Shown here: piece after piece, positions 7,466 to 15,818 of the stretch
Layout of the letters: each line of letters begins with the position of its first letter
Position numbering within the stretch: the first letter of the stretch is position 1
Assembly (NCBI RefSeq): GCF_000219535.2
Contig: NZ_CP007806.1
Span: 3,072,501-3,136,500 of the forward strand
Origin: Brevibacillus laterosporus LMG 15441
GTDB lineage: Bacteria; Bacillota; Bacilli; Brevibacillales; Brevibacillaceae
DNA: 64,000 bases
Direction of reading: 5' to 3'
Made by a program: the position numbers and the translations under genes
The notes under the pieces: generated by a model
What the model was told of the DNA's origin: nothing
Databases searched by the model: none
What the model saw: the letters and a program-made list of their open reading frames with translations, nothing else

Positions 7466-9814
7466 ATGACAGATCAAAATTGGAAACAAGAGCAAATACG
7501 TGTTAATCAAGTCATTCATGAAATTGATCGCCGGTTAAAGCAATACGAGGCTGATGTACATGTGCTTCAATCTGATGTGGTTGAAATGCGCAAAACCTTT
7601 TGGGACGATGTGAGCGTGAATTTAGATGATCCTCATGAGGCCGTCGAAACCTATGCTAGCGTCAAGCAGCAAGCAGAAATATTATCCGAGCGGGAACGTA
7701 CACATGTGCATACCCAAAACCAATTGCGTACCTTAACACGCTTACGCGAATCTCCATACTTTGGTCGAATTGACTTTGTTGATTATGCTTTGCAGAAAAA
7801 AGAGGCAGAGCGCATCTATATTGGTCTCGCATCTCTTCTTACCCAAACAGACGATGAGCTATTAATCTATGACTGGCGTGCCCCTATTGCCAGCCTTTAC
7901 TACGATTATCCGCCTGGAGAAGCCCAATATGATACACCAGACGGTTTTGTGGTTGGATCACTTGAATTAAAGCGACAATTTATCATTAAAAATGGTACGA
8001 TCGAGGGGTTATTTGATACAGGTGTCACTATTGGAGATGAGCTGTTACAAGAGGTACTTGGCAAACAAGGAACCAATCAGATGAAGACCATCGTTTCCAC
8101 CATTCAGCGTGAACAAAATCAGATCATACGTAATGAAAAAAGTCAGCTTTTAGTCGTACAAGGAGCGGCTGGGAGCGGAAAAACCTCCGCTGCTCTCCAA
8201 CGTATCGCATACTTACTCTACCGCTATCGAGATCGTCTATGTGCAGATCAAATCGTTTTATTTTCACCAAATCAGATGTTTAATAGCTACATTTCTACCG
8301 TGCTGCCAGAGCTTGGCGAAGAGAATATGCAGCAAACAACCTTCCAGGATTTTTTGAGCAAGCATATTGGAAAAGCTTTTACAATAGAAGACCCCTTTTC
8401 TCAATTAGAATATGTTCAGACAGCTTCCAAGGAGTCAGATTATCAAGCAAGAGTAGAGGCCATTCGCTTCAAGGCTACCTCTGATTTTATACAGCTTATT
8501 GAATGCTACGTCCACCAATTAAGCAAGCAGGGTCTTGTGTTTCATGACATTTCATTTCAAGGCAACGTGTTAATCACCCAAAAGCAAATGGCAGATAAAT
8601 TCTATTCCTTTGATCCTTCTATATCCATCCCTTTGCGAATCAAACAGCTAGCTGACTGGTTACTTGCGCAAGTAAAACTAGCAGCGCGCAAAGAGCAAAC
8701 GAAATCTTGGGTAGAAGATGAGGTTGAGCTATTAGATAAGGATGATTTTCAAAAGGCCTATGACATGTTAGTAAAACAAAATCGCTTACGAGGAAATTCA
8801 TTTGACGATCATGAGCAAGAGAAAAAAATACTAGGGCGCATGATTGTAAACAAACACTTTAAGCCATTGCGGGCTCGAATCAAACGACTTGGGTTCCTTG
8901 ATCTTCCTTCCATCTACCAACAGTTGTTTACAACTGCTCCTGATACAGAAAGTGATACGATTACTCTTCCCACTCAATGGGAAAAAATTTGTTCCTTAAC
9001 TCTAGAAAAGCTTAGTCATCGTGAGCTTTATTACGAAGACGCTACTCCTTATCTCTATCTGCAAGGCTTACTCAAAGGCTTCGGTATAAATACACGGGTT
9101 TTACATGTTTTCCTAGATGAAGCACAAGATTATTCACCCTTTCAGCTAGCCTTCTTTAGAAAAATGTTTCCTTTTAGTAAAATGACCTTACTTGGAGACT
9201 ACAATCAAATGATCTTAGCTCATACAGCTCCCACTCACGAATGGACAGCATTTACGTCCACATTTTCTACTGCCACTAGCGAAATCATTCAACTGACTCG
9301 TAGCTACCGTTCCACTCGACAAATCGTTTTGCTTACACGTGAACTTGTTGAAGGTGGCCGAGATATTATTCCTTTCAATCGGGACGGCAGAAAACCTACC
9401 CTGACAATAGCAGGAAACATTACCAAGCTTACCCGTGATATCTCAAAACACCTTCAAGAATTACAGCAAGCGGGGCATCGTACCATTGCCGTCATTTGTA
9501 AAACGATGAAAGAAAGCAAGGAAGCATATGAGCTTCTACGAGCAGAGCTATCCGTACGGCTAGTGGAGCAAGACACAGCTAGCTTTGAGCCGGGCGTGCT
9601 TGTCGTTCCTGCCTCTCTTTCAAAAGGCGTTGAGTTTGATGCCGTCCTTATCTACAACGCCTCGGCAGATCAATATGGAAAAGAAAACGATCGAAAGCTA
9701 CTGTATACAGCATGTACCCGGGCTATGCACGAATTGCATCTCTACTGCCTTCAGAACATAAGTCCATTTATTTCGTCAGTTTCTTCTGAGACGTATGAAC
9801 TGCATCAGGAGTAG
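7466..9814 (+). CDS. helD: RNA polymerase recycling motor ATPase HelD
   Basis: A 782-residue UvrD/Rep-like superfamily 1 ATPase of the HelD type. It opens with a charged coiled-coil arm (about 1-90), the part that enters the polymerase secondary channel in known HelD proteins. The Walker A motif GAAGSGKT lies at about 233-240, the Walker B 'VFLDEAQDYSP' at about 550, and a 'LTRSYRST' motif follows. The C-terminal 'LLYTACTRAMHELHL' is helicase motif VI-like. HelD removes stalled RNA polymerase from nucleic acid. The length matches B. subtilis HelD (774). I use ATG 7466, with AAAGGAG 14 bp upstream; a GTG at 7451 lies directly on that site and is unlikely. Confidence 0.92.
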   Translation: MTDQNWKQEQIRVNQVIHEIDRRLKQYEADVHVLQSDVVEMRKTFWDDVSVNLDDPHEAVETYASVKQQAEILSERERTHVHTQNQLRTLTRLRESPYFGRIDFVDYALQKKEAERIYIGLASLLTQTDDELLIYDWRAPIASLYYDYPPGEAQYDTPDGFVVGSLELKRQFIIKNGTIEGLFDTGVTIGDELLQEVLGKQGTNQMKTIVSTIQREQNQIIRNEKSQLLVVQGAAGSGKTSAALQRIAYLLYRYRDRLCADQIVLFSPNQMFNSYISTVLPELGEENMQQTTFQDFLSKHIGKAFTIEDPFSQLEYVQTASKESDYQARVEAIRFKATSDFIQLIECYVHQLSKQGLVFHDISFQGNVLITQKQMADKFYSFDPSISIPLRIKQLADWLLAQVKLAARKEQTKSWVEDEVELLDKDDFQKAYDMLVKQNRLRGNSFDDHEQEKKILGRMIVNKHFKPLRARIKRLGFLDLPSIYQQLFTTAPDTESDTITLPTQWEKICSLTLEKLSHRELYYEDATPYLYLQGLLKGFGINTRVLHVFLDEAQDYSPFQLAFFRKMFPFSKMTLLGDYNQMILAHTAPTHEWTAFTSTFSTATSEIIQLTRSYRSTRQIVLLTRELVEGGRDIIPFNRDGRKPTLTIAGNITKLTRDISKHLQELQQAGHRTIAVICKTMKESKEAYELLRAELSVRLVEQDTASFEPGVLVVPASLSKGVEFDAVLIYNASADQYGKENDRKLLYTACTRAMHELHLYCLQNISPFISSVSSETYELHQE

Positions 9815-9840
9815 TATTCCTTTTTTTAGTCTACACAAAA

Positions 9841-9889
9841 ATCCCGTTCCTCTAACTATGAGCTTCCATCATTTTTAGAGGAACGGGAT
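9841..9889 (+). terminator. Terminator, probably bidirectional
   Basis: A 14-bp perfect inverted repeat (arms 9841-9854 and 9876-9889) with a T-run on the right and an A-run on the left. It can end helD on the plus strand and the nitrate reductase operon on the minus strand. Confidence 0.85.
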
Positions 9890-9924
9890 AAATTTTTACC
9901 TTTTATCTAAAAGCTATAAGTATC

Positions 9925-10314
9925 TTACATAGTGGGTCTGTGAAACATAATGTGATAGATTAATTGACGCTCACTATCATTTATCTGAAGTTCATCTTTC
10001 CTCTGATCATTCTCCCAATCCCTACAGCTTTCCGGTTTTTCTTGGTTATTTTGTTGCACCTGTGCCGCCAACTGCTTTAAGCTGATCCCAACTCCAACCG
10101 CAGGAATTGCGATAAACTGACAGGAATTAAAATACAGGCGAACCATGGTATCATTTTCAATCAATTCCCATTTAGCCAAATGACGATGAATCGGAGGTGC
10201 CACCTCTTTTTCTGCATCCTCGGCAACATCAATGATCTGAATCTCCATAGCGCAATCCACAAAATCAGGCAGTATTTTTTGCAAAAACGAACCAACCTGC
10301 TTTTCTGCGTTCAT
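9925..10314 (-). CDS. Hypothetical protein, last gene of the nitrate reductase operon
   Basis: I do not recognise this 129-residue protein. It is soluble and acidic, with no signal peptide, no cysteine cluster and no membrane segment. The chosen ATG 10314 has an AAAGGAG site; an in-frame ATG 30 bp upstream lacks one. It follows the small membrane protein by about 30 bp and is the last gene before a terminator, so it is probably transcribed with the molybdoenzyme genes. A chaperone or accessory role in assembly would fit the position, but nothing in the sequence proves it. Confidence 0.6.
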   Translation of the reverse strand: MNAEKQVGSFLQKILPDFVDCAMEIQIIDVAEDAEKEVAPPIHRHLAKWELIENDTMVRLYFNSCQFIAIPAVGVGISLKQLAAQVQQNNQEKPESCRDWENDQRKDELQINDSERQLIYHIMFHRPTM

Positions 10315-10344
10315 CGTCACTTCTCCTTTCCAATCGTCCCTCAA

Positions 10345-10530
10345 CTATCGGCGTTTATCAAGTGAATAGAGTAAAAAGGCCACCGGTACACAAATGATAG
10401 CGAGGCCGCTATATAGCAACACCTCCATATAACGCTGGGCATAAAACATATCGACGCACAGTTGCACAAACGTAATACTCGCCAACAAAAGCACGCTCAT
10501 GCAAACAACTCTCCATTGGCTAGATTTCAT
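10345..10530 (-). CDS. Small two-helix membrane protein
   Basis: A 61-residue protein with two hydrophobic segments (about 8-27 and 36-55) and a basic C-terminal end, so both termini are probably cytoplasmic. The start has an AGGAGTGA site and overlaps the Rieske gene stop by 11 bp, which suggests translational coupling. It may be a small subunit or stabilising factor of the membrane complex encoded upstream. I know of no family for it. Confidence 0.65.
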   Translation of the reverse strand: MKSSQWRVVCMSVLLLASITFVQLCVDMFYAQRYMEVLLYSGLAIICVPVAFLLYSLDKRR

Positions 10531-11050
10531 ACGGCTTCACTCCTGTCGCATAAATGGCTCCACCTTCAATTTTGAGCTTAATTTCGGGTAAAGCACGTTT
10601 AGGTGGGCCAGCGATCGGATCTCCTGTTATAACGCTAAATTTACCATGATGGCACGGACATAATAATTCCTGTTGCTCCTTATTCCAAAACACAGGGCAT
10701 TTCAAATGAGGACAGGAGTTCTGATAAGCTCTATATTCGTCCTTCCCTATACGTACTAGCAATGCTGGATCATGCTTGCTTGGATAAGTAAAATTGACTG
10801 CTTCGCCGATCCCGATCTGAGCTATATCCGCTATCTTTAGCAGGTTATCTTCCTGCTTAGGTGCAAGCCCAAGCAGCTCGCGGGCAGCCAGTGTTCCCCA
10901 GGGTAATGAGGCTACGGCAAATACTCCTACAGCTCCGGCCATCGTTTTCATGAATCCACGCCGATCCAACTTACGTTCATTATCTCGATGAATATTATGT
11001 GTATAGTTATCATCCTGCTTTGGGACTATCATTTTTTGTTTATTTTCCAT
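10520..11050 (-). CDS. Rieske [2Fe-2S] protein, Tat-exported
   Basis: A 176-residue Rieske protein. After a polar N-terminus comes a twin-arginine motif DRRGFMK followed by a hydrophobic stretch (about 37-55), so it is a Tat substrate anchored by an uncleaved helix, like QcrA. The cluster-binding motifs are CPHLKC and CPCHHG (C-x-H and C-x2-H). It transfers electrons at the outer face of the membrane. The ATG at 11050 is preferred; the GTG at 11062 sits directly on the AGGGAGG site. It lies between the FeS subunit and the small membrane protein of a nitrate-type operon, an unusual partner for a NasC-like enzyme. Confidence 0.85.
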   Translation of the reverse strand: MENKQKMIVPKQDDNYTHNIHRDNERKLDRRGFMKTMAGAVGVFAVASLPWGTLAARELLGLAPKQEDNLLKIADIAQIGIGEAVNFTYPSKHDPALLVRIGKDEYRAYQNSCPHLKCPVFWNKEQQELLCPCHHGKFSVITGDPIAGPPKRALPEIKLKIEGGAIYATGVKPYEI

Positions 11051-11068
11051 ATCGTATGACACCCTCCC

Positions 11069-11635
11069 TTAGAATAGCTTCTGTTTTCCTTGTAAGATGC
11101 CAGGCAGACTGATCTTGACATTCGTTTCCCCTTCTAAGGCGCCAAGCATGCTGGCGGTCCATTTACCGTTGGCCAGCTTTACCTGAGAATCCTTCTGGGC
11201 TAGCTCTTCTTCTGTTAGCCATTGCAATGTATTGGTAGGGCAAACAGAAGCACACATTGGAGGAATCCCGTCCTTTGATCGATCGTAGCAAAGATCGCAT
11301 TTGTACATTAGGTTCTGTTCTTCATCAAATTTTGGGATACCATACGGACAAGCAATCGTACAGTTTTGACAGCCTATGCATTTTTCTACTAAAGCTGATA
11401 AAACCGCTCCATTATCGGCTATCTGAATCGCTTGAGCAGGACAACTTCTAGCACAAGCCGGATTAACACAGTGCAGGCACATTAGTGGAATCGTCTGACG
11501 ACTGACAAACGGGTCGGTCTCCAACACATAGTTGCGATTGCGCATATCATGGCCACCACACTGCGTACAGGCTGCTAGACAGCTCCGGCACCCGATGCAA
11601 TTTTCCATTTCAATATATAAAGTGTGCTTAGCCAT
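11069..11635 (-). CDS. 4Fe-4S electron-transfer subunit (NrfC/DmsB-like)
   Basis: A 188-residue ferredoxin-type subunit with four cysteine clusters: CIGCRSCLAAC near the N-terminus, CLHCVNPACARSC, CIGCQNCTIACPYG, and CDLC plus a late cysteine pair. This is the four-cluster pattern of DmsB/NrfC/PhsB subunits that pass electrons between a membrane quinol oxidase and a molybdopterin catalytic subunit. It has no signal peptide, so it works in the cytoplasm. The start overlaps the end of the catalytic subunit gene by 8 bp. Its direct partners are almost certainly the molybdoenzyme and the NarI-like cytochrome. Confidence 0.88.
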   Translation of the reverse strand: MAKHTLYIEMENCIGCRSCLAACTQCGGHDMRNRNYVLETDPFVSRQTIPLMCLHCVNPACARSCPAQAIQIADNGAVLSALVEKCIGCQNCTIACPYGIPKFDEEQNLMYKCDLCYDRSKDGIPPMCASVCPTNTLQWLTEEELAQKDSQVKLANGKWTASMLGALEGETNVKISLPGILQGKQKLF

Positions 11636-13802
11636 GGTATTTCCCTCCCTTGTCTAGCTTGACGATCTGTGCTGCACATGCCTTAAATTCTGGCATCCGA
11701 CTATAAGGATCAAGCGCTGGATTCGTCAGCAGGTTAATGCATTCGTCCTTTCCCCAATGGTAGGGTACAAAAACAGTATCAGGTCGAATCGCTTCAATAA
11801 TTTTCACCTTGTACTTCGCTTGACCGCGGCGGGTTTTTAATACAACAACCTCATCATGCTTGATGCCATATGCCTCTGCTGTTTCAGGATGAACCTCTAG
11901 CAATGGATCGGGATACATTTCTTTCAAAAAAGGAATCCGGCGTGTCTGATTACCAGAAAGATAATGAAAGACTACACGCCCCGTCGTTAAGCGCAACGGA
12001 TATTCCTCACATGGCTCTTCTGCTGGCGGGCGATAAGGCAGAGCACAAATCTTCGCCTTGCCATCAGGATGATAAAATTGTTTATCTAAAAACAAATGCG
12101 GCTGTCCTTGATCCTCATCTGATGTACAGGGCCAAAAAACGCCATTATTTTGTTCAATTTTTTCATACGTAATGCCCGAATAATCTGCAACAGCGCCCCG
12201 AGACAGCTCCGTTAGCTCAGTAAATATATCGCGTGGAGATTGTAAATGCCCAAAATATTCTCCCCGTCCCATTCGTTTGGCAATTTCAATTTGAATCCAC
12301 CAATCAGGCTTAGATTCCGCATACCAGTTTTGAGCTTGGTTGTGACGAATTACACGTCCTTCAAGATTTGTGGTCGTGCCTTCATCCTCTGCCCATGTTG
12401 TAGTTGGTAAAATCACATCTGCATATTCAGCCGATTCCGATAAATAAAAATCCACACAAACCATAAAATCAAGTTGCTTAAGTGCTGACCGTACATGATT
12501 CTGGTTAGGCGCACTTACCGCGGGATTCGAACATAACAAATAGAGAGAACGGATGGTTTTATCTAGCATCAGTTGGAACATTTCGTAGGCAGATACCCCT
12601 TTTTTCGGCATCTCACAAACAGGTACCCCCCAACGTTCTGCTACTAGCTTTACATCCTCGGGATTATCCATTTTACGATAGCCCGGTAATTGGTCCGCTT
12701 TCTGTCCGTGTTCACGTCCACCTTGTCCGTTACCTTGGCCTGTTAATGTTGCTACCCCTGATTTGGGACGTCCAATTTTTCCTGTTACTAACGCCATATT
12801 TGTATAGGCTGATACATTATCTGTTCCTTTCGATTGCTGTTCCACACCCCGACAGAACATAACGATCGCATTTGGAGCCTTCCCATATATCTCGGCAGCA
12901 CGAATGATTTTCTGGATGTCACATCCTGTAATCTCACTCACATATTCTGGTGTAAAGTCCTTTACCAATTCCTTTGTTTCCTCAAAACCATTTGTGTGGT
13001 TTTTCACAAATTCTTCATCGACATACCCTTTTTCAATCAACAGATGAACAATTCCATTTGCTAAGGCTAAATCGGTCCCCGGACGAATATCTAAATGAAT
13101 ATCGGCTCGCCGTGCCAACGGTGTTTCACGTGGATCGACGACAATTAGGTACCCCCCTCGATTCTGAACCTCCCAAATACGAAACATGCTCGTGGGATGG
13201 CACTCTGCAGCATTTGATCCCGTGATAAACAAACAATCCGTCTGATGAATATCTGTCCACGGAACGGTGGAACCTCGATCAATTCCCAGGCTACGATTTA
13301 AGCCTGCTGCCGCTGATGACATGCAAAAGCGACCATTGTAGTCAATATAGCGTGTTTGTAAAGCAATCCGAGCAAATTTCCCGGTTAAATAACATTTTTC
13401 ATTGGTCATCGAAACCCCAGAATAAACAGACAGGGTATCCTTTCCATACTTCTCTTGCAGTTCCTGATACTTTCGGACAATAAGGTCTAAAGCTTCGTCC
13501 CAGCTAGCTTCTCGAAAGCCTTCTGATGTTCCTTTTAACGCTGCATTATCACGAATTAACGGACGTTTGATCCGATCAGGATGATTCACCTGCTGATAAG
13601 CTGTTGTTCCTTTAGGACACAGCTTGCCTAGATTAACGGGAAAATCATAGCGAGGTTCTACCCCGATGATCTTGTTAGAGGCAATGTCCACTCGCAATTT
13701 CATGCCACATTGCATACCGCAGTAGCTACAGTGAGTATCAACAAGCCTTTCACCTGGATGAATTTTGTTGGGAATCTGTTTTTGAAATTTATCCGTTGGC
13801 AT
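11628..13802 (-). CDS. Molybdopterin oxidoreductase, NasC-like nitrate reductase catalytic subunit
   Basis: A 724-residue Mo-bisMGD enzyme. The N-terminal 4Fe-4S motif is CSYCGMQC with the fourth Cys in 'KLCPKG'. The molybdenum ligand is most likely the Cys in YNGRFCMSSAAAG, a Nas/Nap-type signature, rather than the Asp of NarG. The C-terminal MopB-binding domain begins near residue 600 ('LTTGRV'). There is no Tat signal, so it acts in the cytoplasm, reducing nitrate to nitrite. NarK and FNR nearby support nitrate as substrate; formate or another oxyanion cannot be excluded by sequence alone. The start overlaps the cytochrome gene by 14 bp and has a GGAGGAGG site. Confidence 0.85.
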   Translation of the reverse strand: MPTDKFQKQIPNKIHPGERLVDTHCSYCGMQCGMKLRVDIASNKIIGVEPRYDFPVNLGKLCPKGTTAYQQVNHPDRIKRPLIRDNAALKGTSEGFREASWDEALDLIVRKYQELQEKYGKDTLSVYSGVSMTNEKCYLTGKFARIALQTRYIDYNGRFCMSSAAAGLNRSLGIDRGSTVPWTDIHQTDCLFITGSNAAECHPTSMFRIWEVQNRGGYLIVVDPRETPLARRADIHLDIRPGTDLALANGIVHLLIEKGYVDEEFVKNHTNGFEETKELVKDFTPEYVSEITGCDIQKIIRAAEIYGKAPNAIVMFCRGVEQQSKGTDNVSAYTNMALVTGKIGRPKSGVATLTGQGNGQGGREHGQKADQLPGYRKMDNPEDVKLVAERWGVPVCEMPKKGVSAYEMFQLMLDKTIRSLYLLCSNPAVSAPNQNHVRSALKQLDFMVCVDFYLSESAEYADVILPTTTWAEDEGTTTNLEGRVIRHNQAQNWYAESKPDWWIQIEIAKRMGRGEYFGHLQSPRDIFTELTELSRGAVADYSGITYEKIEQNNGVFWPCTSDEDQGQPHLFLDKQFYHPDGKAKICALPYRPPAEEPCEEYPLRLTTGRVVFHYLSGNQTRRIPFLKEMYPDPLLEVHPETAEAYGIKHDEVVVLKTRRGQAKYKVKIIEAIRPDTVFVPYHWGKDECINLLTNPALDPYSRMPEFKACAAQIVKLDKGGKYHG

Positions 13803-14829
13803 GCTGGTTGCCCTCCTCCTTCAAAGTTTGATGTGTTGGTTTACCTGTAAAACGGAACATCCGATATTTGCGGCGACATGGCAGGCAAAGCTCTGCTAAG
13901 TGAAAGCCCTCCTGCATTTCAAATGCCATTTGATTTTTTTGTAGCACCTCGATAACATCGTTCGATTGCTCTGCGGAGACGAATTCTGCACCGCATAGCT
14001 TACAGGTTTTCATCGATTGTTCACTGTAATGAAGTCGATAATTGCGAGCAAACACACTCATTGGACGGAATGGCACATGCGCAAGCTTACCAAATGGCAG
14101 ATAAATTAATGTAATAATAACAAAGAACTGATGAATCATTTTTAATACAGGATGACCAAAGCCTGCCAAAAAGACATTAGATGCGGTTAAGAATAGACCT
14201 GTGATACTGATAGCCATTAATAAATATAGCGGTAAAAAATCGTAAACAAAGCTTTGTTCTGCACGCGCTTGCATATCCTTATACCGTCGATACAAGGCCA
14301 TTGAAACACCAGCAATCACCATAAAGGCGCTAATGTTTAAAGCATTATAAAAACAATAAGCTAAGATTCCATCTGCCTGAATCGTCATTAAATCAATTCC
14401 CATAAATACAACCGTGTAAATTCCGTTTATCGGCATCGTAAAATACATCCAGCCAAAAACAAGCGGGAAGGTTACGAAAGCGGCAAGCATACAGCCCCAT
14501 CCTATCAGGATATGCTGAGTCCAACGATACCAATGGCGATTCCAGATGAAGCGATACGTTACCAGTTGTTCGGTAGCTGTTTTAGGGCTATTTTTACGAA
14601 AAAGTAATTTTATCCCCTTTTTAATGATAAGCTTAGTAGGTGGACGTTCTGCCCACGCGCCAAATCGATATAAAAATCCGCCAATAAACACGATTGTGCC
14701 AACCATATACCCATATAAGGCTAAATCCATATGTGTAAATGATCTTGAGCCTACATATGATAAGAAAAACAGCACCAAGATTATGCAAAAGGCTCTCTTG
14801 GCAAATTTGGATGCAAAAGCACGATCCAT
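13789..14829 (-). CDS. NarI/DsrM-like cytochrome b membrane subunit with C-terminal CxxC domain
   Basis: A 346-residue protein with about six membrane helices. Histidines in 'TQHILIGWG' and in 'GHPVLKMIHQFF'...'GKLAHVPF' resemble the heme ligands of NarI/DsrM cytochromes that oxidise quinol. The C-terminal 75 residues are soluble and contain CKLC and CLPC pairs, which look like a small metal- or cluster-binding ribbon not found in NarI. It is the first gene of the operon, with a GGGGGG-type site, 66 bp from the predicted FNR-dependent start. Role: electron entry from the quinone pool to the FeS and Mo subunits. Confidence 0.75.
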   Translation of the reverse strand: MDRAFASKFAKRAFCIILVLFFLSYVGSRSFTHMDLALYGYMVGTIVFIGGFLYRFGAWAERPPTKLIIKKGIKLLFRKNSPKTATEQLVTYRFIWNRHWYRWTQHILIGWGCMLAAFVTFPLVFGWMYFTMPINGIYTVVFMGIDLMTIQADGILAYCFYNALNISAFMVIAGVSMALYRRYKDMQARAEQSFVYDFLPLYLLMAISITGLFLTASNVFLAGFGHPVLKMIHQFFVIITLIYLPFGKLAHVPFRPMSVFARNYRLHYSEQSMKTCKLCGAEFVSAEQSNDVIEVLQKNQMAFEMQEGFHLAELCLPCRRKYRMFRFTGKPTHQTLKEEGNQHANG

Positions 14830-14901
14830 GATCTACTACCCCCCTGTAATTTTTCGTTTGTTTTGCCCTATTTTTTCTTTTTTAGGTGATGATCGATTGT
14901 C

Positions 14902-14944
14902 ATTGTACTTAATTCACTTCTTGCTCATTGTGATGAGCATCACT
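14902..14944 (-). promoter_or_regulatory. FNR-dependent promoter of the nitrate reductase operon
   Basis: The 16-bp site at 14929-14944 reads TGTGA-N6-TCACT on the plus strand, one mismatch from the FNR consensus. On the minus strand a TACAAT -10 hexamer lies at 14907-14902, exactly 21 nt from the box, so the box is centred at about -41.5 from a start near 14895. No good -35 is present, as expected for class II activation. Confidence 0.8.
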
Positions 14945-14968
14945 TATTCCTGCACAAATTTTTAACAT

Positions 14969-15011
14969 TGTGAAATAGTGCCTTTCATTTCTAGTTATTC
15001 ATCGCTATAAT
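14969..15011 (+). promoter_or_regulatory. fnr promoter with a degenerate FNR half-site
   Basis: A consensus TATAAT lies at 15006-15011. Exactly 21 nt upstream sits TGTGA-N6-GCCTT (14969-14984), with one good FNR half-site only. The -35 region (TTTCAT) is poor. The same spacing at the other FNR promoters suggests weak autoregulation. Confidence 0.5.
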
Positions 15012-15050
15012 AAAACGCAAGAAAACGTCAATTTGCATGGAGGTCTCGTT

Positions 15051-15677
15051 GTGGGCAATCAAGGATTTACATTCATTCAACAAGTCTCCCCTGACTTTAC
15101 CCAGCGTCTAAAAGAGATTTCTATTTCTAAAAAATTTGCTGCTGGCTCCGTGCTTTTTATGGATGGAGACAAGGCTGATCATTTATACCTGATTGAATCC
15201 GGACAATTGAAACTGACAAAGACGACGACGGACGGAAAAGAATTAACTCTGCAAGTCTTCAGCGATGGCGAACTAGTAGGGGTACCCGGATTGTTCGAAG
15301 AGAGCTTAAGCTACAACACTACCGCCAGCATGTTGCAAGCGGGTGAAGTCAACATTATCCCCCGTCAATCCTTAGAACGCCTTCTCTTGAAAAATGGGAT
15401 GTTCTGTGCTGAGTTTTTGCGGTGGATGGGTATCATGAATCGCCGTATCCAATCCAAATTCCGTGATTTGTTGTTAAATGGCAAAATCGGAGCACTATAC
15501 TCCACGCTTATCCGGCTGAGTAACAGCTACGGAGAGCCACATGAAAAAGGGATTTACATTACGCTTGCTCTTACTAATCGAGATTTGGCTCAATTTATTG
15601 GGCTAACCAGAGAAAGCGTAAACCGCATGCTGTCTGATTTAAAGAAACAAGATGTCATTGAGCAAAATTCCCAATGA
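15051..15677 (+). CDS. fnr: FNR-type anaerobic regulator, shortened by an in-frame UGA
   Basis: A 208-residue Crp/Fnr regulator: cyclic-nucleotide-like beta-barrel (about 15-115), dimerisation helix (about 117-140, containing KFRDLL with Asp139), and a winged helix with recognition helix 'LTRESVNRMLSDL'. The start is GTG 15051, 7 bp after GGAGG. B. subtilis Fnr has 238 residues and binds its 4Fe-4S cluster by C227, C230, C235 and D141. Here the frame stops at UGA 15675 but continues open, in the same frame, to TAA 15756 and encodes C225-x2-C228-x4-C233, at the matching offset from D139. The gene therefore looks like fnr with one nonsense change, an assembly error or a readthrough codon. Confidence 0.9.
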   Translation: MGNQGFTFIQQVSPDFTQRLKEISISKKFAAGSVLFMDGDKADHLYLIESGQLKLTKTTTDGKELTLQVFSDGELVGVPGLFEESLSYNTTASMLQAGEVNIIPRQSLERLLLKNGMFCAEFLRWMGIMNRRIQSKFRDLLLNGKIGALYSTLIRLSNSYGEPHEKGIYITLALTNRDLAQFIGLTRESVNRMLSDLKKQDVIEQNSQ

Positions 15678-15758
15678 AATATTTTAATTAAGGACCTTAC
15701 CTTTTTAAAAGATGCCATCTGCTGTGATGATTGTCCCAATGAAATATGTCAGATTTAA
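15678..15758 (+). other. In-frame FNR C-terminal tail beyond the UGA
   Basis: This 27-codon stretch (26 sense codons plus TAA) is in the same frame as the FNR gene and ends ICCDDCPNEICQI before the TAA. The C-x2-C-x4-C spacing equals the FeS-ligand cysteines of B. subtilis Fnr. A terminator begins right after the TAA, suggesting that this was, or is, the true end of the gene. A GGA (Gly) codon in place of the UGA would restore a 235-residue protein. Confidence 0.75.
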
Positions 15759-15795
15759 AAGAGAGTCTTGGTCACTGGCAACCAAGACTCTTTTG
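15757..15795 (+). terminator. Terminator between fnr and narK
   Basis: A perfect 10-bp stem (15763-15772 and 15781-15790) with A residues before and TTTT after. It can serve both convergent genes. Confidence 0.85.
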
Positions 15796-15818
15796 TTTGA
15801 ATCAAGCCGGGTTATACT

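Noticed and set aside
15675-15677. UGA of fnr as a selenocysteine codon
   Set aside because: The residue position is not catalytic, no SECIS-like hairpin follows, and a Gly codon fits the family; nonsense mutation, error or simple readthrough is more likely.
15670-15745. Short direct repeat (TCCCAATGAAATAT) around the FNR tail
   Set aside because: Two copies of 14 bp, 65 bp apart, fall in coding sequence of the tail; no mobile element or duplication of flanking sequence supports more.
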